Shown here in pieces: positions 34,278 through 44,602 of a stretch of DNA of 64,000 nt (position 1 is the stretch's first letter; every line of letters starts with the position of its first letter). A model generated the notes under the pieces. That model saw only the letters and a program-made list of their open reading frames with translations. It was not told the origin of the DNA and did not search any database. The stretch lies in assembly GCA_006535965.1 (NCBI GenBank), contig QEAR01000047.1, positions 98,540 to 162,539 of the forward strand. Reading direction: 5' to 3'. A program made the position numbers and the translations under genes. Source of the DNA: Spizellomyces sp. 'palustris'. Its lineage: Eukaryota > Chytridiomycota > Chytridiomycetes > Spizellomycetales > Spizellomycetaceae.

Positions 34278-35327
34278 TTCGATCGATGTGTGTGTGGGAG
34301 GAAGCGTGATGACAAGGATTGACAAGAGGCAAGAACTGTTCACGGTGACAGTTGGAGAAACTAGGAATCTTGTTTTCCGAATGACTCATCGAAATAGTTC
34401 CATGTTGTCATGACGGCACGTGATGCACCTGTCAAAGATTGTTTCACGTGCTGACAGGAGCTGTGTTACCCGCCAGTGTGATTGCTATGGCAGCCGGGAC
34501 ATTCCGATTGTCACACAAATTAAGAGCTCGTCGCTCTGTCCGTAATTGAGTGGAATGTAATGGAATGTGATTTAAGGGTTTTTACTGGTATTTGCCGTCA
34601 CATTTGTAAAAATGGATTTGATGGTTGGGACATTTCAATCCGGATCTGATGGTTGCTATAATGACTCATGTGTGACGTCAAGATAAGATCTTTCACTGGC
34701 CTTGCGGTATAAAAACCCCCCTTCTCGCGTTCTTTCACCCGTTTCTTCTTCCCGTTCCCGTTGACCTTAACCGCACCCTGTCGGTTTTCTGCCTGTCATC
34801 CTGGTCTATCTTCCTCACTTGGCTTGCAAGGTTAATACGATCAACTCCAGTGAGACCAGCCGTACCTCTCTGTCCAAGGTAGGTGAATGAAGTGCGCGGG
34901 AGGAAGGGGTACAGCGTGTTCAGAGGTAGAAATAGCCTCTGGGTGCCTTCTGGAGTGCAGGCCACGTAAAGCTTGGGGGGCTAGTGGGTGCGCAATGAGC
35001 TGATAGCGCTGATTCCAGAATCGAAGGGAATCACGTCGTCGCTGCAGTTGCCGTCTAGCTCCATTTGCCGCGACTCGTGTTCGAAGTGGCTCATCCTGAT
35101 CAGCATTCGGAGCTGCATCGCTACCTGTGCCCATCTTACCACCATAGCGGAGCGTGGTGCTAGTCATGAGATCTCCCCGAAACCCTGTGGGCCTGACACA
35201 CTCGCAGTTGCGAGGAGTCACCTCCACCGGCAATTGGTCCTCACCAATCCTCCATGCGCGTCCTTTATCTCCAACAGCCAACTATACAGGATTGCTACCA
35301 CCCTCCCTCCTTCGAACTACCCTCAAA
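34278..35327. promoter_or_regulatory. Upstream region of Mix17 and malic enzyme
   Basis: About 1 kb between two divergent genes. A strong TATAAAAA at 34708-34715 is followed at once by a run of C and a pyrimidine-rich stretch. That could be the core promoter for the malic enzyme gene with a long leader, or part of an old LTR. An open frame of 146 codons on the minus strand (34841-35281) has no family resemblance and odd composition, and is not accepted as a gene. Confidence 0.4.
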
Positions 35328-37522
35328 ATGCCAAATACAACTATCAACGACAAGCACAGCGTCTCTCCCCTGAAAGGGGGAATGTCTGTGCTAAAAAGTA
35401 GACACATCAATCAAGGTATTATAATATTTTTTTGATTACATACTAGTAGCATTACAGCTGGAAACGATTTTTGATGTAGCATTTCAATACAGGAACATCA
35501 TTTCCTCCACAGCTCCGCACTAGCCTCCGCCTGCGAGGGCTTGTTCCGCCTACACAGGAGACTCTTGATCAACAGATTGAACGTGTAATCACTTTCCTTA
35601 ATACCTTGGAGTCTCCCATTGAAAAGTATTGCTACCTATCTCGTCTCAAGAGCGAAGACGTTACCCTGTTCTACCGTGTGGTCATTGATCATTTGACTGT
35701 AAGTGCCATTACCGCGGAGAATCACTTTCCCGAGCTCCATATATGCTAATTTGAGGACTTGTAAACAACAGCAAATTACACCACTCATCTATACCCCTGT
35801 TGTGGGCGAGGCATGTCAGAAATTCTCCCTCATCTACACACCTGGTCTTGTCGAAGGTCTCTTTTTATCCAAGGAGGATAGGGATCACATTCCGGAAATC
35901 CTCGACAACTGGCCATATCCTAACCCGGAAATTTGCGTTATCACGGATGGCAGCCGTATTCTCGGTCTGGGCGATTTAGGTACGTCTGGACATTAGATGG
36001 GCTCCATACCAGGTGTGTGCTCACTCTTGCATTTCACCTCAGGGGTAAATGGCATGGGAATCCCAATCGGCAAACTGTCCTTGTACATCGCTGCCGCCGG
36101 TTTCGACCCTTCTCGTACTCTTCCCATCACCCTGGACATGGGAACCAATAACGACAAGTACCTGAATGACCCCTTGTACCTTGGTCTGCGTTGCCGAAGA
36201 CCAAACGATCCAGAATTTTTCGATTACATTGACAGAGTGATGGTGGCTCTACGCAAGAAATGGCCAAATGTGAGACTTTGATTTACTACAGCCCCTTAAT
36301 TTATGCCTACCGTTCTGATGTCCTTCGTTCCGTATCGTGCAGATGCTTGTGCAATTCGAGGACTTCAGTTCGGAACATGCCTTCCAAACTCTGGATCGAT
36401 ATCGGAACGAATACCTGTGCTTCAATGACGACATACAAGGGACTGGCGCCGTGATTCTGTCCGGTTTCATTAACGCCTTGACCATGTCCGGTGTCCCATT
36501 GAACAAGCATAGAATCCTGTTCTTCGGAGCTGGTTCCGCAGGGGTTGGCGTCGCAAGCCAGTTGAAGGATCATTTTATCAAATCCGGAGGCATGAGCCCA
36601 GAGGCTGCAAGAGATGTTTTCTGGCTTGTAGATTCAAAAGGACTGGTGACATTTGACCGCGGTGACAAACTCCCTCAGCATAAAACACTCTTTGCTCGCT
36701 CGGACAACGGCGGCAAGCAATTCAAAACCCTTGCGGATGTGATCAACTACGTGCAACCCACAGCTTTGATCGGGCTCGCAAGTCAAGGTGGAGCATTTAC
36801 GCCGGATATTATAGAGCTCATGGCTTCAATGAACGACCGACCGATCATCTTCCCTCTTTCGAATCCCTTGACGGTAGGCCAGGATGATTGTACGCCCGTT
36901 GGAAACGAAGGTTAATTAGCTTACAAGTTTCTTCTGGCGTAGAATGCAGAGTGTACATTTGAGCAGGCGATGATTCACACAAAGGGAAAAGTGCTTTTTG
37001 CTTCGGGTACGGCTTTCCCAGCTTTTCTCGATCCCTACAGCAAACAAGTTCTGGAGCCTGGGCAGGGCAACAACATGTATATCTTCCCAGGCCTTGGACG
37101 CGGCGCTGTCCTTGCGAAGGCGGAGCGTGTCACCGATGACATGGTCTACCAGAGTGCCGTCACTCTTGCCGAATCCTTGACAGAAGAGGAGCGGGTTGAG
37201 CAGCGTCTATATCCACGATTGCAGCGTATTCGGGAGATCTCTGCTTTGATCGCCCGAGATGTGATTCTTACGGCTCTACGTGAGGTAAGGCGTTTCGTAT
37301 TGATCGCAGAAATGGAACCATTGAACTAATACGAGCGGTCAACAGGGTATGGCTCATGAGCCTGCCATTGTTCGCATGTATGGCGCCAGCCCAGGTCAAC
37401 CCGTATCAGCTGCCACCTTGCAGGACGAGGAAAGAGCTGCTGGGCTGCTGACTTACGTGCAAGAACGCATGTGGAACCCAACGTATCCTGAAGACTTTTC
37501 TGGGCTGAAGGCGATGATGTGA
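35328..37522 (+). CDS. MAE1: NAD(P)-dependent malic enzyme
   Basis: It decarboxylates malate to pyruvate while reducing NAD(P). Exons: 35328-35415, about 35493-35700, 35772-35981, 36043-36269, 36343-36910, 36945-37285 and 37346-37522. The first exon encodes MPNTTINDKHSVSPLKGGMS. The enzyme core begins with LRTSLRLRGLVPPTQETLDQ. FMPxVYTPTVG-type sequence appears as TPLIYTPVVGEACQKFSLIY, followed by the signature VITDGSRILGLGDLG. The metal and substrate residues lie in MLVQFEDFSSEHAF and CFNDDIQGTGAV. The dinucleotide fold follows as ILFFGAGSAGVGVASQL. The N-terminus has no strong presequence, so cytosol or mitochondrion is open. The cofactor preference cannot be fixed by eye. Confidence 0.95.
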
Positions 37523-37717
37523 AGTATGAAGGACGCTGTCCTTTTTTATTTGTAGTAATTTTCGATTGTGTAAATAGATAATGATCATTTACTTGAGGAG
37601 AGGACAAACGTGACCAAATGCACAGTCTGACATCTCTTTAACGATAAAATTCAAGGGAAAAAGAAAAGATACACAAAGTTCCCATCCCAACCGAGAGTCT
37701 CCGGACATGAGATGTCA

Positions 37718-39374
37718 CTACCACGGCCTCCAGATCTTTTCAGATGAGCCCTTATCCTGTCCAATTGATACCGCCTTGTTGTTTCGTTCCGCCTCCACAG
37801 CTTCGGCGGACATTGAAGCACGGCGGCTCATGATGTGAGCTGCATTTAATAGCAACTCTGCCGCGGCTGTAGCGTCATCTTCCTTGCCTGTCGAATCAGC
37901 AGAAGTGCGGAGTTTTGGTTCCAGTTTGTTTGCCACTGCAGACGACGAGCCTAAAACTTGACCGTCGGATGCCATTGAGCGCGACTGGTGTAGGGCGTGT
38001 ACTACGCTTTTCGGATCTGATTTTGTAATATAGTTTGGTGCGAACATAGAATTACTCTCCTTGGTTTTCAATGTCGACTGAGAGGCACGCCTGGCTGCCA
38101 TAAGGGGAAATGCAGTCATATGTGTCCCCCCGGCAGCTTGGGCCAGAGCTGGCTGCTGTCCGATGGCTTGGTAGGGAAAGGGTATGATATACTGTGGCAT
38201 AGGATAGATCATGGTCGGCGGTGGGAAAAAGTGTGGGACTGAAGTAGGCTGCGTCGTTGCAGCTTGTGAAGATTTTGATTGCTGTTGTCGCGGGGCGTTT
38301 GACGAAACTGGAGTGCTTGGCGGGACAAACATTGGAGCGATAAATTGGGGCATCGTGGTGCCGGTTGCAGTCAGGGCAGGGTTGACAAAGTGACCTTGAG
38401 CAATAAACGGGACCATCGGCGAGACAGCCGCATTTGATGCCATGGGGATCATTGGGTTGATGAGGAGAGTTGGGCGACGGGTACCGGGATGTGGAACGAG
38501 CACGCTGCTACGTCTGGACATCGAAATGGGAAGCTGCTGGGCACTGGAACTGCGCCTGCCGGAGCCAGAGGATATCGATTCTCTCTCACTGTTGCCCGCA
38601 GTAGGGGAAGTTCCGATTGCTCTCTTTTCTGCACCGCTTTTGTTGCGATTCATTTTAGCTCGCCTATTTTGAAACCAAACCTAACACCCCCAGCATTCAG
38701 ATTAGCGGTCATTGAAGCAACGCTAACATGAAAATTCAACTTTGTACCTGAACCTCGCGATTTGTCATTCTCAGCTTCTTCGCTAGCTGCTCCCGAATTT
38801 CGTAGGAAGGTGTGTCGGTTTTATCGAAAACGGAGAGCAGATCCGATAGCTGTTCGGGCGATGTTCGCTTGCGTTTTGGCTTGCGCCTAGGGCCTCTTTC
38901 CGCATTGCGCAGGAGTGATTCGGTTGACGTTTCAAAAATAGACTCCTTACGTTCACCAGATCTCCTGTCGCTAGCAGTGACTATTTCATCTTGAGGATGC
39001 AAACTGCTGACTTCCGAGTCTGTATACTCGTCGTCATCCTCTTCGTCTTGTTCGGCGGGGTCAATATCCATTAACTCTCTACAATCAACTGACTCAGGTA
39101 TACCATCCAATTGGCTTGCCACAGGCATTTGCTGGCCCGAAGGGAAGTTTTCTTGCACGGCGTCGTCTTCCGCGGCACTGGCTGTCTGCTGAACGACCTC
39201 TGGAGGCTGTGAGGCTACTTTCGGCTTGTTCTCATGAATCATTTTCTCAATTGGCTGTTTGTGGTAGCCTGTAGGAATTGATTTACTAATACTATCGTTT
39301 GGAGAGCTTACAATGCCGGGAGGGGAGGGAGAAGGTGAACTCGTTTCTTTCTTCATCACCTCGTCTGTAATCAT
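37718..39374 (-). CDS. Homeodomain transcription factor
   Basis: A sequence-specific nuclear DNA-binding protein. Two exons (39374-38748 and 38680-37718) join in phase 0 to give 529 residues. The homeodomain lies at about residues 155-217. Its first part is RRKPKRKRTSPEQLSDLLSV; helix 2 runs through YEIREQLAKKLRMTN. The intron falls inside the recognition helix, which reads REVQ|VWFQNRRAKMNR with the invariant Trp, Phe, Asn and Arg. The N-terminal 150 residues are acidic and Ser-rich, including DPAEQDEEDDDEYTDSEV. The C-terminal 300 are Ser/Pro/Gln/Met-rich with many SRRSS and Pro-Pro motifs, a typical disordered activation region. It resembles fungal Phx1/Yox1-type factors only in the homeodomain. 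Its targets are unknown. Confidence 0.93.
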
Positions 39375-40217
39375 GGTAAACCGCGACGTAAAGGTCTGCT
39401 TTTGACAAGGATAACGATCGATTAACGTTGTTTCTGTGTTGTTGTTATTTACTTTTTTGTAGTTCCCGTTTCAGTGCTCTCGGATAGGACGGGAAACGGT
39501 CCCACAACAACTGCGAACAGCCAGGAAATGAGGCGATAAGAGGCGCCTTAACGATTGTTACTAAAAATAGTCCCACTTCTCGCTTGCATAGAGATATAAA
39601 TATATCATTCAAATATATTTACACCTCAGCACACAGGCAACAGATAATGTCATCCCCCCCACTATTGACCTTACAACCAGTTTTAACCGACTTATATATC
39701 AGCTAGTATCTCGTCGACTTCATAGACTTGTGCAAACTGGCCTGCCCGCGTCACCCTTGGATTTGTCTAGAACTGAGGATTGAATGGCATTTGCCGCTTG
39801 CTGCAGATTTCCAAGTCGTAGGAACTCTATCAAAACTTGGTTTTTGGAGGCAGGTGAGCAGCCTGCCTTGCGGCCGTGACTTTGTTGGAATACTTAACGA
39901 TGGTTAGGGTTAGGGTTGGCTTATGTCAACATACGTTTGGATCCGGTTTGAAGTTGAATGTTTACAACATGGCTCGGAACGACTGTGACTCATCCAACCA
40001 GAGACGGAACAAACCGACATAATCGGTTCAATTTTTGTGGGGTCGTTTTAAGCTGACGATTTTACGCACTTTGACACTATGGGAATGAAGCTTCAACTCT
40101 GCATGCCGAGTGGCTTTGTCACTTGCTGATTCTCACTCATCTACAAACAGCAACCACGTTGTGCTTCAGTTAATGGGCGGCACGGGCATAGCAATAATTG
40201 AGTGTTAGAGTGAACTT
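39375..40217. other. Intergenic between KMT1 and homeodomain gene
   Basis: About 840 bases upstream of the homeodomain gene and downstream of the methyltransferase stop. It should hold the promoter of the former. It contains a very short TTAGGG-type tract at 39902. No coding sequence is recognised. Confidence 0.4.
39902..39919 (+). repeat. Short interstitial telomere-like tract
   Basis: GGTTAGGGTTAGGGTTGG holds two exact TTAGGG units and a degenerate third. TTAGGG is the common fungal telomere unit. The tract is too short to be a telomere and may be chance or a scar of repair. Confidence 0.5.
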
Positions 40218-41820
40218 TTATAACGGTACAAATCCTCTGCAATTATTAGCACCACACAGGCATGCGGTAGCCCGCTTTGGTCTATGTGGATCCTTGCTTC
40301 CTGCATAATCAAATGTGAGCTCTTCACCAATGTCCACATCTCTCATGGCAAAAAAAGCAAGCTCATGTTGTTCTGGTGATAGATTATCTATGAAAACCTG
40401 CAAAGAATAATAGATCAACCAGCGATTACACAAAGAGAACATACTGGAGATTATATACCGCGTACGAGGCAATATTGGGGTCGCATGAATGGTTGAAAAA
40501 CCGAGCGATATTTCCTTTTCGATACGCGTCCACGCAATATTTTGCTCCGTCGCCATCATATTCTCCGATATCATAGTCAATATCAAACAAGAACGTGGCA
40601 CCATTTGTATCGTAAGTCTTGCCTCGCTTCTCGGCTTCTTCAGATGTGATCATTTCTCCAACGTACTGGAAGACAAGCGACGTTGCAAAATGAGACGGTA
40701 AGTTGACGGGGTGAAGCAGATATGATGCTTCACCTTTGAGATAAATTGTCCTTTCGCTATTCGTTGGAGTGTTCTTACCCCCCAACCTCTGGCATCCCCA
40801 CATCTGAAAATCTCCAAAGGAATCTTTCGCCCTTTTTGAACAACGCGATTGTGACAATTTTGAGGACACGGGCAATTACAATTGCATTCGTATATGGCGC
40901 CGTAAGCGGGTCCTTCCCTCACGCGTCCATCAGAATCATAGGGTTCATTCTCCTTGTCGTACTCCAAGATGCACGAACAATCTTTTCCGCAAAAATCCTT
41001 GCACTCACAGGCGATGGTGAATTCAGTGTCGGGTATGTCGGTCCCGGTATATACGAGCTTCTCCGTCCATTCGAAATTTTCCGGGGGTCCGCTGTTATCA
41101 AAAAGATTGCTGACCACTGTCTCATACTCAGCATCAACTAGTAAAGCTTTCCATGCTTCCAATTGTGGGGTGTTCTGCAGCGGTCCGAAAGAATACGAAG
41201 TTTGACGAGTAATTTCCTTAGAGAAATGCGCAAAACATGCGTCATGCAGTCAGCCATACTTGTAATTGACACATAGACAAAAAAAATAGTGGCTCCACCT
41301 GTAACGAGCTCACGATAGCCGTCTGTCCAGAGCCTCTACGAGCCGGCCCTGAGTTCAACTTCGGTACTGTTGAACAACGTCCAGTATTCGAAGCGGCTTG
41401 GACGCCCTTTCTTTCTGACCTTGAGGGGTTCGCATCATCAGCGGCACGTTTCCGTTTACGCGTGGTCGGAGTGCGGTTACTCCAGAAGGTCGCTAGAAGC
41501 TCAGGACATTCAAGATGCTCCTCCGGTTCCCAAGAGGTCTTCGTGTAGCCTTTCCACTTGAGCTTATATATGTTCTTTCGCTAAACTGCTTGCGTAAGTT
41601 AAACTGAAGAGGCGAAAGACGACATATCATACTGGGGCAGCATACTTTCACGCTCTTCACATCCAATATCTCTTCAACCTATTTAATTTTAACACTATTT
41701 GCACTCTATGTGCTGTCCAAGACCGAAACGCCTGACAGCACTGACCTCATATCTGTCCTCATCGGATGCGTTCACATCTATCGCTGCACCGTGGTTGTTC
41801 GATAAGGGATCTATGCGCAT
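40218..41820 (-). CDS. KMT1: Chromodomain-SET histone H3K9 methyltransferase (Clr4/SUV39 type)
   Basis: It deposits H3K9 methylation and reads it through its own chromodomain, founding heterochromatin. The first ATG (41820) sits in a perfect GCCACCATG context. The first exons give [14 protein letters not shown], then the chromodomain [13 protein letters not shown] | [19 protein letters not shown], assembled over three exons, with aromatic-cage residues in place. A basic linker follows ([16 protein letters not shown]). The pre-SET zinc cluster includes [14 protein letters not shown] and [14 protein letters not shown]. The SET domain has [27 protein letters not shown] (catalytic NHSC) and [10 protein letters not shown]. 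The post-SET motif [10 protein letters not shown] precedes the stop. All zinc ligands and catalytic residues are intact. At least six introns. The domain order is the same as in fission yeast Clr4. Confidence 0.95.
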
Positions 41821-41897
41821 GGTGGCATAGTCTGTAGGCTACGAAAGTTCCCATCCTGTTCACTGCCTCACGAAGAATCGTAGTCACGTGGATATGC

Positions 41898-42512
41898 AGC
41901 ATTGCAGCCACTGAAATCAACCACACTTATTGTGACATGATCATGAAGATAAACAAAGCGACGGGTCCAATGCGGCCATCTCAGAGTGGAATATTCTGCA
42001 GTTGCCACATGCAGTGGCCATTGTATCCACTTATTTTTCTATATAAACCCCCCCTGTTCCCTCTCCCCCATCTTGTTCTTTATCCTCGACTCGCAAGGGT
42101 CCGCCCAACTTTCAAGCAAGTCTCTGTCAATCATGAGTATGCCAATCTAGTGCCGAGGACCTCGCCTTCTCGATAAAAGCGAGGATCACCTTGCAACGCC
42201 ACTACTACTATACTGCTGCGATCGCATGTACGTTTTTGTGGGTTTTCCCATCCCATTTCCCACTCCAACTCTGATTTTACTAGTACCTGAACATCCTGTG
42301 ACCAAAAAAAAGCTTCGGAACCAAAGTCCTAGTAGGAGTTCTCTCGTGGTAGTGGGCACTAGTTACCCGGTTAGACCAACCGTTAGTAATGCATGTGTAA
42401 TTAGGCCTAGTGGTGGTACTTGGTTGGTTTATCCGGGCTGGTTGTCGTCAGGCCAGGTGGTTCCATCCACACTGGTGTATTGCGGATGACATTCGTTATT
42501 GCCAATACAGAC
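41898..42512 (+). repeat. Left arm of a long imperfect inverted repeat
   Basis: This arm aligns end to end, in reverse complement, with 42731-43261. Shared blocks include AGCATTGCAGCC at the outer tip, TTTTTCTATATA followed by a C-run, CTTGTTCTTTATCCTC, ACTAGTACCTGAACATCCTG and TGTAATTAGGCCTAGT. Identity by eye is roughly 70-75 percent, with indels. It carries a TATA-like box at 42042. Two short open frames are present, but neither is recognisable. Confidence 0.8.
42042..42047 (+). promoter_or_regulatory. TATA-like box inside the left repeat arm
   Basis: TATAAA followed directly by a run of C and a pyrimidine-rich stretch. The right arm has TATATA plus the same C-run on the opposite strand at 43133-43138, so both arms carry a promoter-like element firing toward the centre. 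Confidence 0.45.
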
Positions 42513-42730
42513 TGTTTAGCTTCCTCCAAGAGGCAGAAATTCTTGGCAAACACAGCCGCCGAGCACACGACTTCTCATGAGAAGGGAACTATAGTTGGCA
42601 TCACCACCTTGCAGATGACGATGCCTGGCACACCTCTACGATTGTACACACGTTAATTGACATGATGCACTTGAAAGCACAATTGAAGAGTTATATTGGG
42701 TAGCGCCAACAACAGTGGAGATGGTCATTA

Positions 42731-43261
42731 GTTTATTGGCAATAACACACAATACACCAGTATGGATTCAACTAGTTGGGTGCGGCGACAACCAGCCCGT
42801 ATAAAGCCAACTACTAGGCCTAATTACATATGCGATAACACATCATGTTTGGTCAACCAGATAACTAGCACCCACCACCACAAGAGAAATCCTATGGGAG
42901 TTTGGTTTTTGGTCACAGGATGTTCAGGTACTAGTAAACCAGAATACACTGGATAATAAGTTTGGAACAAAGCTACAAAGGCATACCTGTGATCACGGCA
43001 GTATTGCAGTAGTAACAACATTGCCGGGGTTACTTGGCCATTGTTGGTATGCTGGTCCTCGGCACCAGATCTCCATTCTTCCATGATTGCCTGCTTGAGA
43101 GTTGAGGATAAAGAACAAGTGGGGAGGGGGGGTATATAGAAAAATGAGTGCAACAGTAGACTGTTCCAGTCATCAGATGGACTGCAAATGGACCCATTTC
43201 GTTATTTAGCTTCATTAGGATGCCACAATAAATGTGGTTACTTGCAATTGGCTGCAATGCT
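42731..43261 (-). repeat. Right arm of the long imperfect inverted repeat
   Basis: Reverse-complement partner of 41898-42512, separated from it by about 220 bases of non-repeated spacer. On the minus strand it carries an open frame (43153-42824) whose segment LLVPEHPVTKN is shared with a frame in the left arm (LLVPEHPVTKK). Its outer end is only 53 bases from the ATG of the Bin3-like gene, so it also forms that gene's upstream region. Confidence 0.8.
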
Positions 43262-43313
43262 ACAGGTTTCCTGAACTTGCATTTCCACACACACACAACT
43301 ACGTTCATTCAAT

Positions 43314-44435
43314 ATGACACAGCCGATCCCATCGAACCCGTACCTTGCTCATCTTGAAAATGAAAGAAGTTGCAATTCTGGCCAACGGGGTAGAAGGAGG
43401 CCAGCTTTCGCGTCGCGAGGAGCTCTTGGAGGAACTTCACGTTCCATGTTGGTCCCGGACTCTAAACCCCGACACCAGAATCCGTCGAACGGGACCGAAA
43501 AGATCAAGCAATCAAATACTAAAAACACTTTCGCAGCGCCAAAGCGTCGGCCGCTACATTCGCTTGGCAACTACGAGCACTATTACTCAAAACGTGTCGG
43601 CCCTCTTGCACGTGTGGATCCGCGGCTAAGTTGGTTTGAAAAATCCTGGTTCGCGGGGAAGAAGGTGTTGGATATTGGCTGTAACGCAGGCTTTCTTACC
43701 ATTGCCCTGGGAATGCTCTTCTCGCCAGCTTTTGTGGAGGGGGTGGACATAGATCCGGGGCTGGTGAGGAAGGCGAGGAAGAACCTCGCCCAGAGAGCTT
43801 CACTTGTTCAACCCATGGCAGGAGACCATAGGCTGTCAGTTGAGACAGGCGTGGAGGGTCAGATGCAGATCGGCCAAGTCGCTCAGTCGAGTTCATTAGA
43901 TCCCATGGACATTGATCAGGTTAACCCACCCATGTCAATGGATCTCGAGTATTTCCCGAAAAGCTGTCTTCTACAATTGGGAAGTCTTCCAATCATCGCA
44001 GCACCGCCTGAATCTTGGTCTTTGCAACCCTTCCCTTCGAATGTCCGTTTCCGCTGCGGTGACTGGTTGCATGAGCCGAATCCGTCGAACACAGACTTGA
44101 AATACGACGTTATCTTAGCACTCTCAGTGACCAAGTGGATACACCTTAATCACGGGGATGACGGCATCAAACTCTTTTTCCAGCGATGTTTTCATTCATT
44201 AAATTCCGGAGGCCTTCTTCTTTTGGAACCACAGCCCTTTGACTCATATAGGAAACGTGGCCTCATGCTGAGCGATGAAATGCGTAACAACTATCGCAAC
44301 ATAAGCTTGAAGCCTGAGGACTTCGAGAAATATCTGGTGGAACGCGTCAACTTTCGGAGGGTTGACCACCTTGTACCGTCAACTATGAATGGTCCGAAAG
44401 GGTTTTGTCGTCCCCTATTACTTTGCGTCAAATAG
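43314..44435 (+). CDS. Bin3/MePCE-type RNA 5' gamma-phosphate methyltransferase
   Basis: A SAM-dependent enzyme that methylates the 5' triphosphate of small RNAs (7SK in animals; the fission yeast homologue Bmc1 works with U6 and telomerase RNA). It is a single exon of 373 residues. The N-terminus is basic and disordered. The Bin3 entry motif reads NYEHYYSKRVGPLARVDPRL. SAM motif I is KVLDIGCNAGFLTIALG; the acidic residue after strand 2 is in FVEGVDIDPGLV. The Bin3-specific half contains LALSVTKWIHLNHGDDGIKL, then GLLLLEPQPFDSYRK and a final GFCRPLLLCVK. An insertion of about 80 residues after motif I carries Met/Asp/Gln-rich sequence. The start is the first ATG in the frame. It converges on the histidine kinase gene with 167 bases between stops. 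Confidence 0.93.
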   Translation: MTQPIPSNPYLAHLENERSCNSGQRGRRRPAFASRGALGGTSRSMLVPDSKPRHQNPSNGTEKIKQSNTKNTFAAPKRRPLHSLGNYEHYYSKRVGPLARVDPRLSWFEKSWFAGKKVLDIGCNAGFLTIALGMLFSPAFVEGVDIDPGLVRKARKNLAQRASLVQPMAGDHRLSVETGVEGQMQIGQVAQSSSLDPMDIDQVNPPMSMDLEYFPKSCLLQLGSLPIIAAPPESWSLQPFPSNVRFRCGDWLHEPNPSNTDLKYDVILALSVTKWIHLNHGDDGIKLFFQRCFHSLNSGGLLLLEPQPFDSYRKRGLMLSDEMRNNYRNISLKPEDFEKYLVERVNFRRVDHLVPSTMNGPKGFCRPLLLCVK

Positions 44436-44602
44436 CAGAGTTTTCTGCTCCCAGAGCTTCGCAGATCGTGCATCTTCGCAATTGAATATTTCCATCACAA
44501 ATTTATCCCTGATATGGTAACGCAAATAAGAGTGCAGTCTCTAGATTCTATCTACAGTAAGATATCTACATGAAAACCAGTTCCAAAATGTGTATGTGTA
44601 TA

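Noticed and set aside
34841-35281. 146-codon open frame on the minus strand upstream of malic enzyme
   Set aside because: No family resemblance, Arg/His-rich composition of a shadow frame, and it overlaps the likely promoter and leader of malic enzyme.
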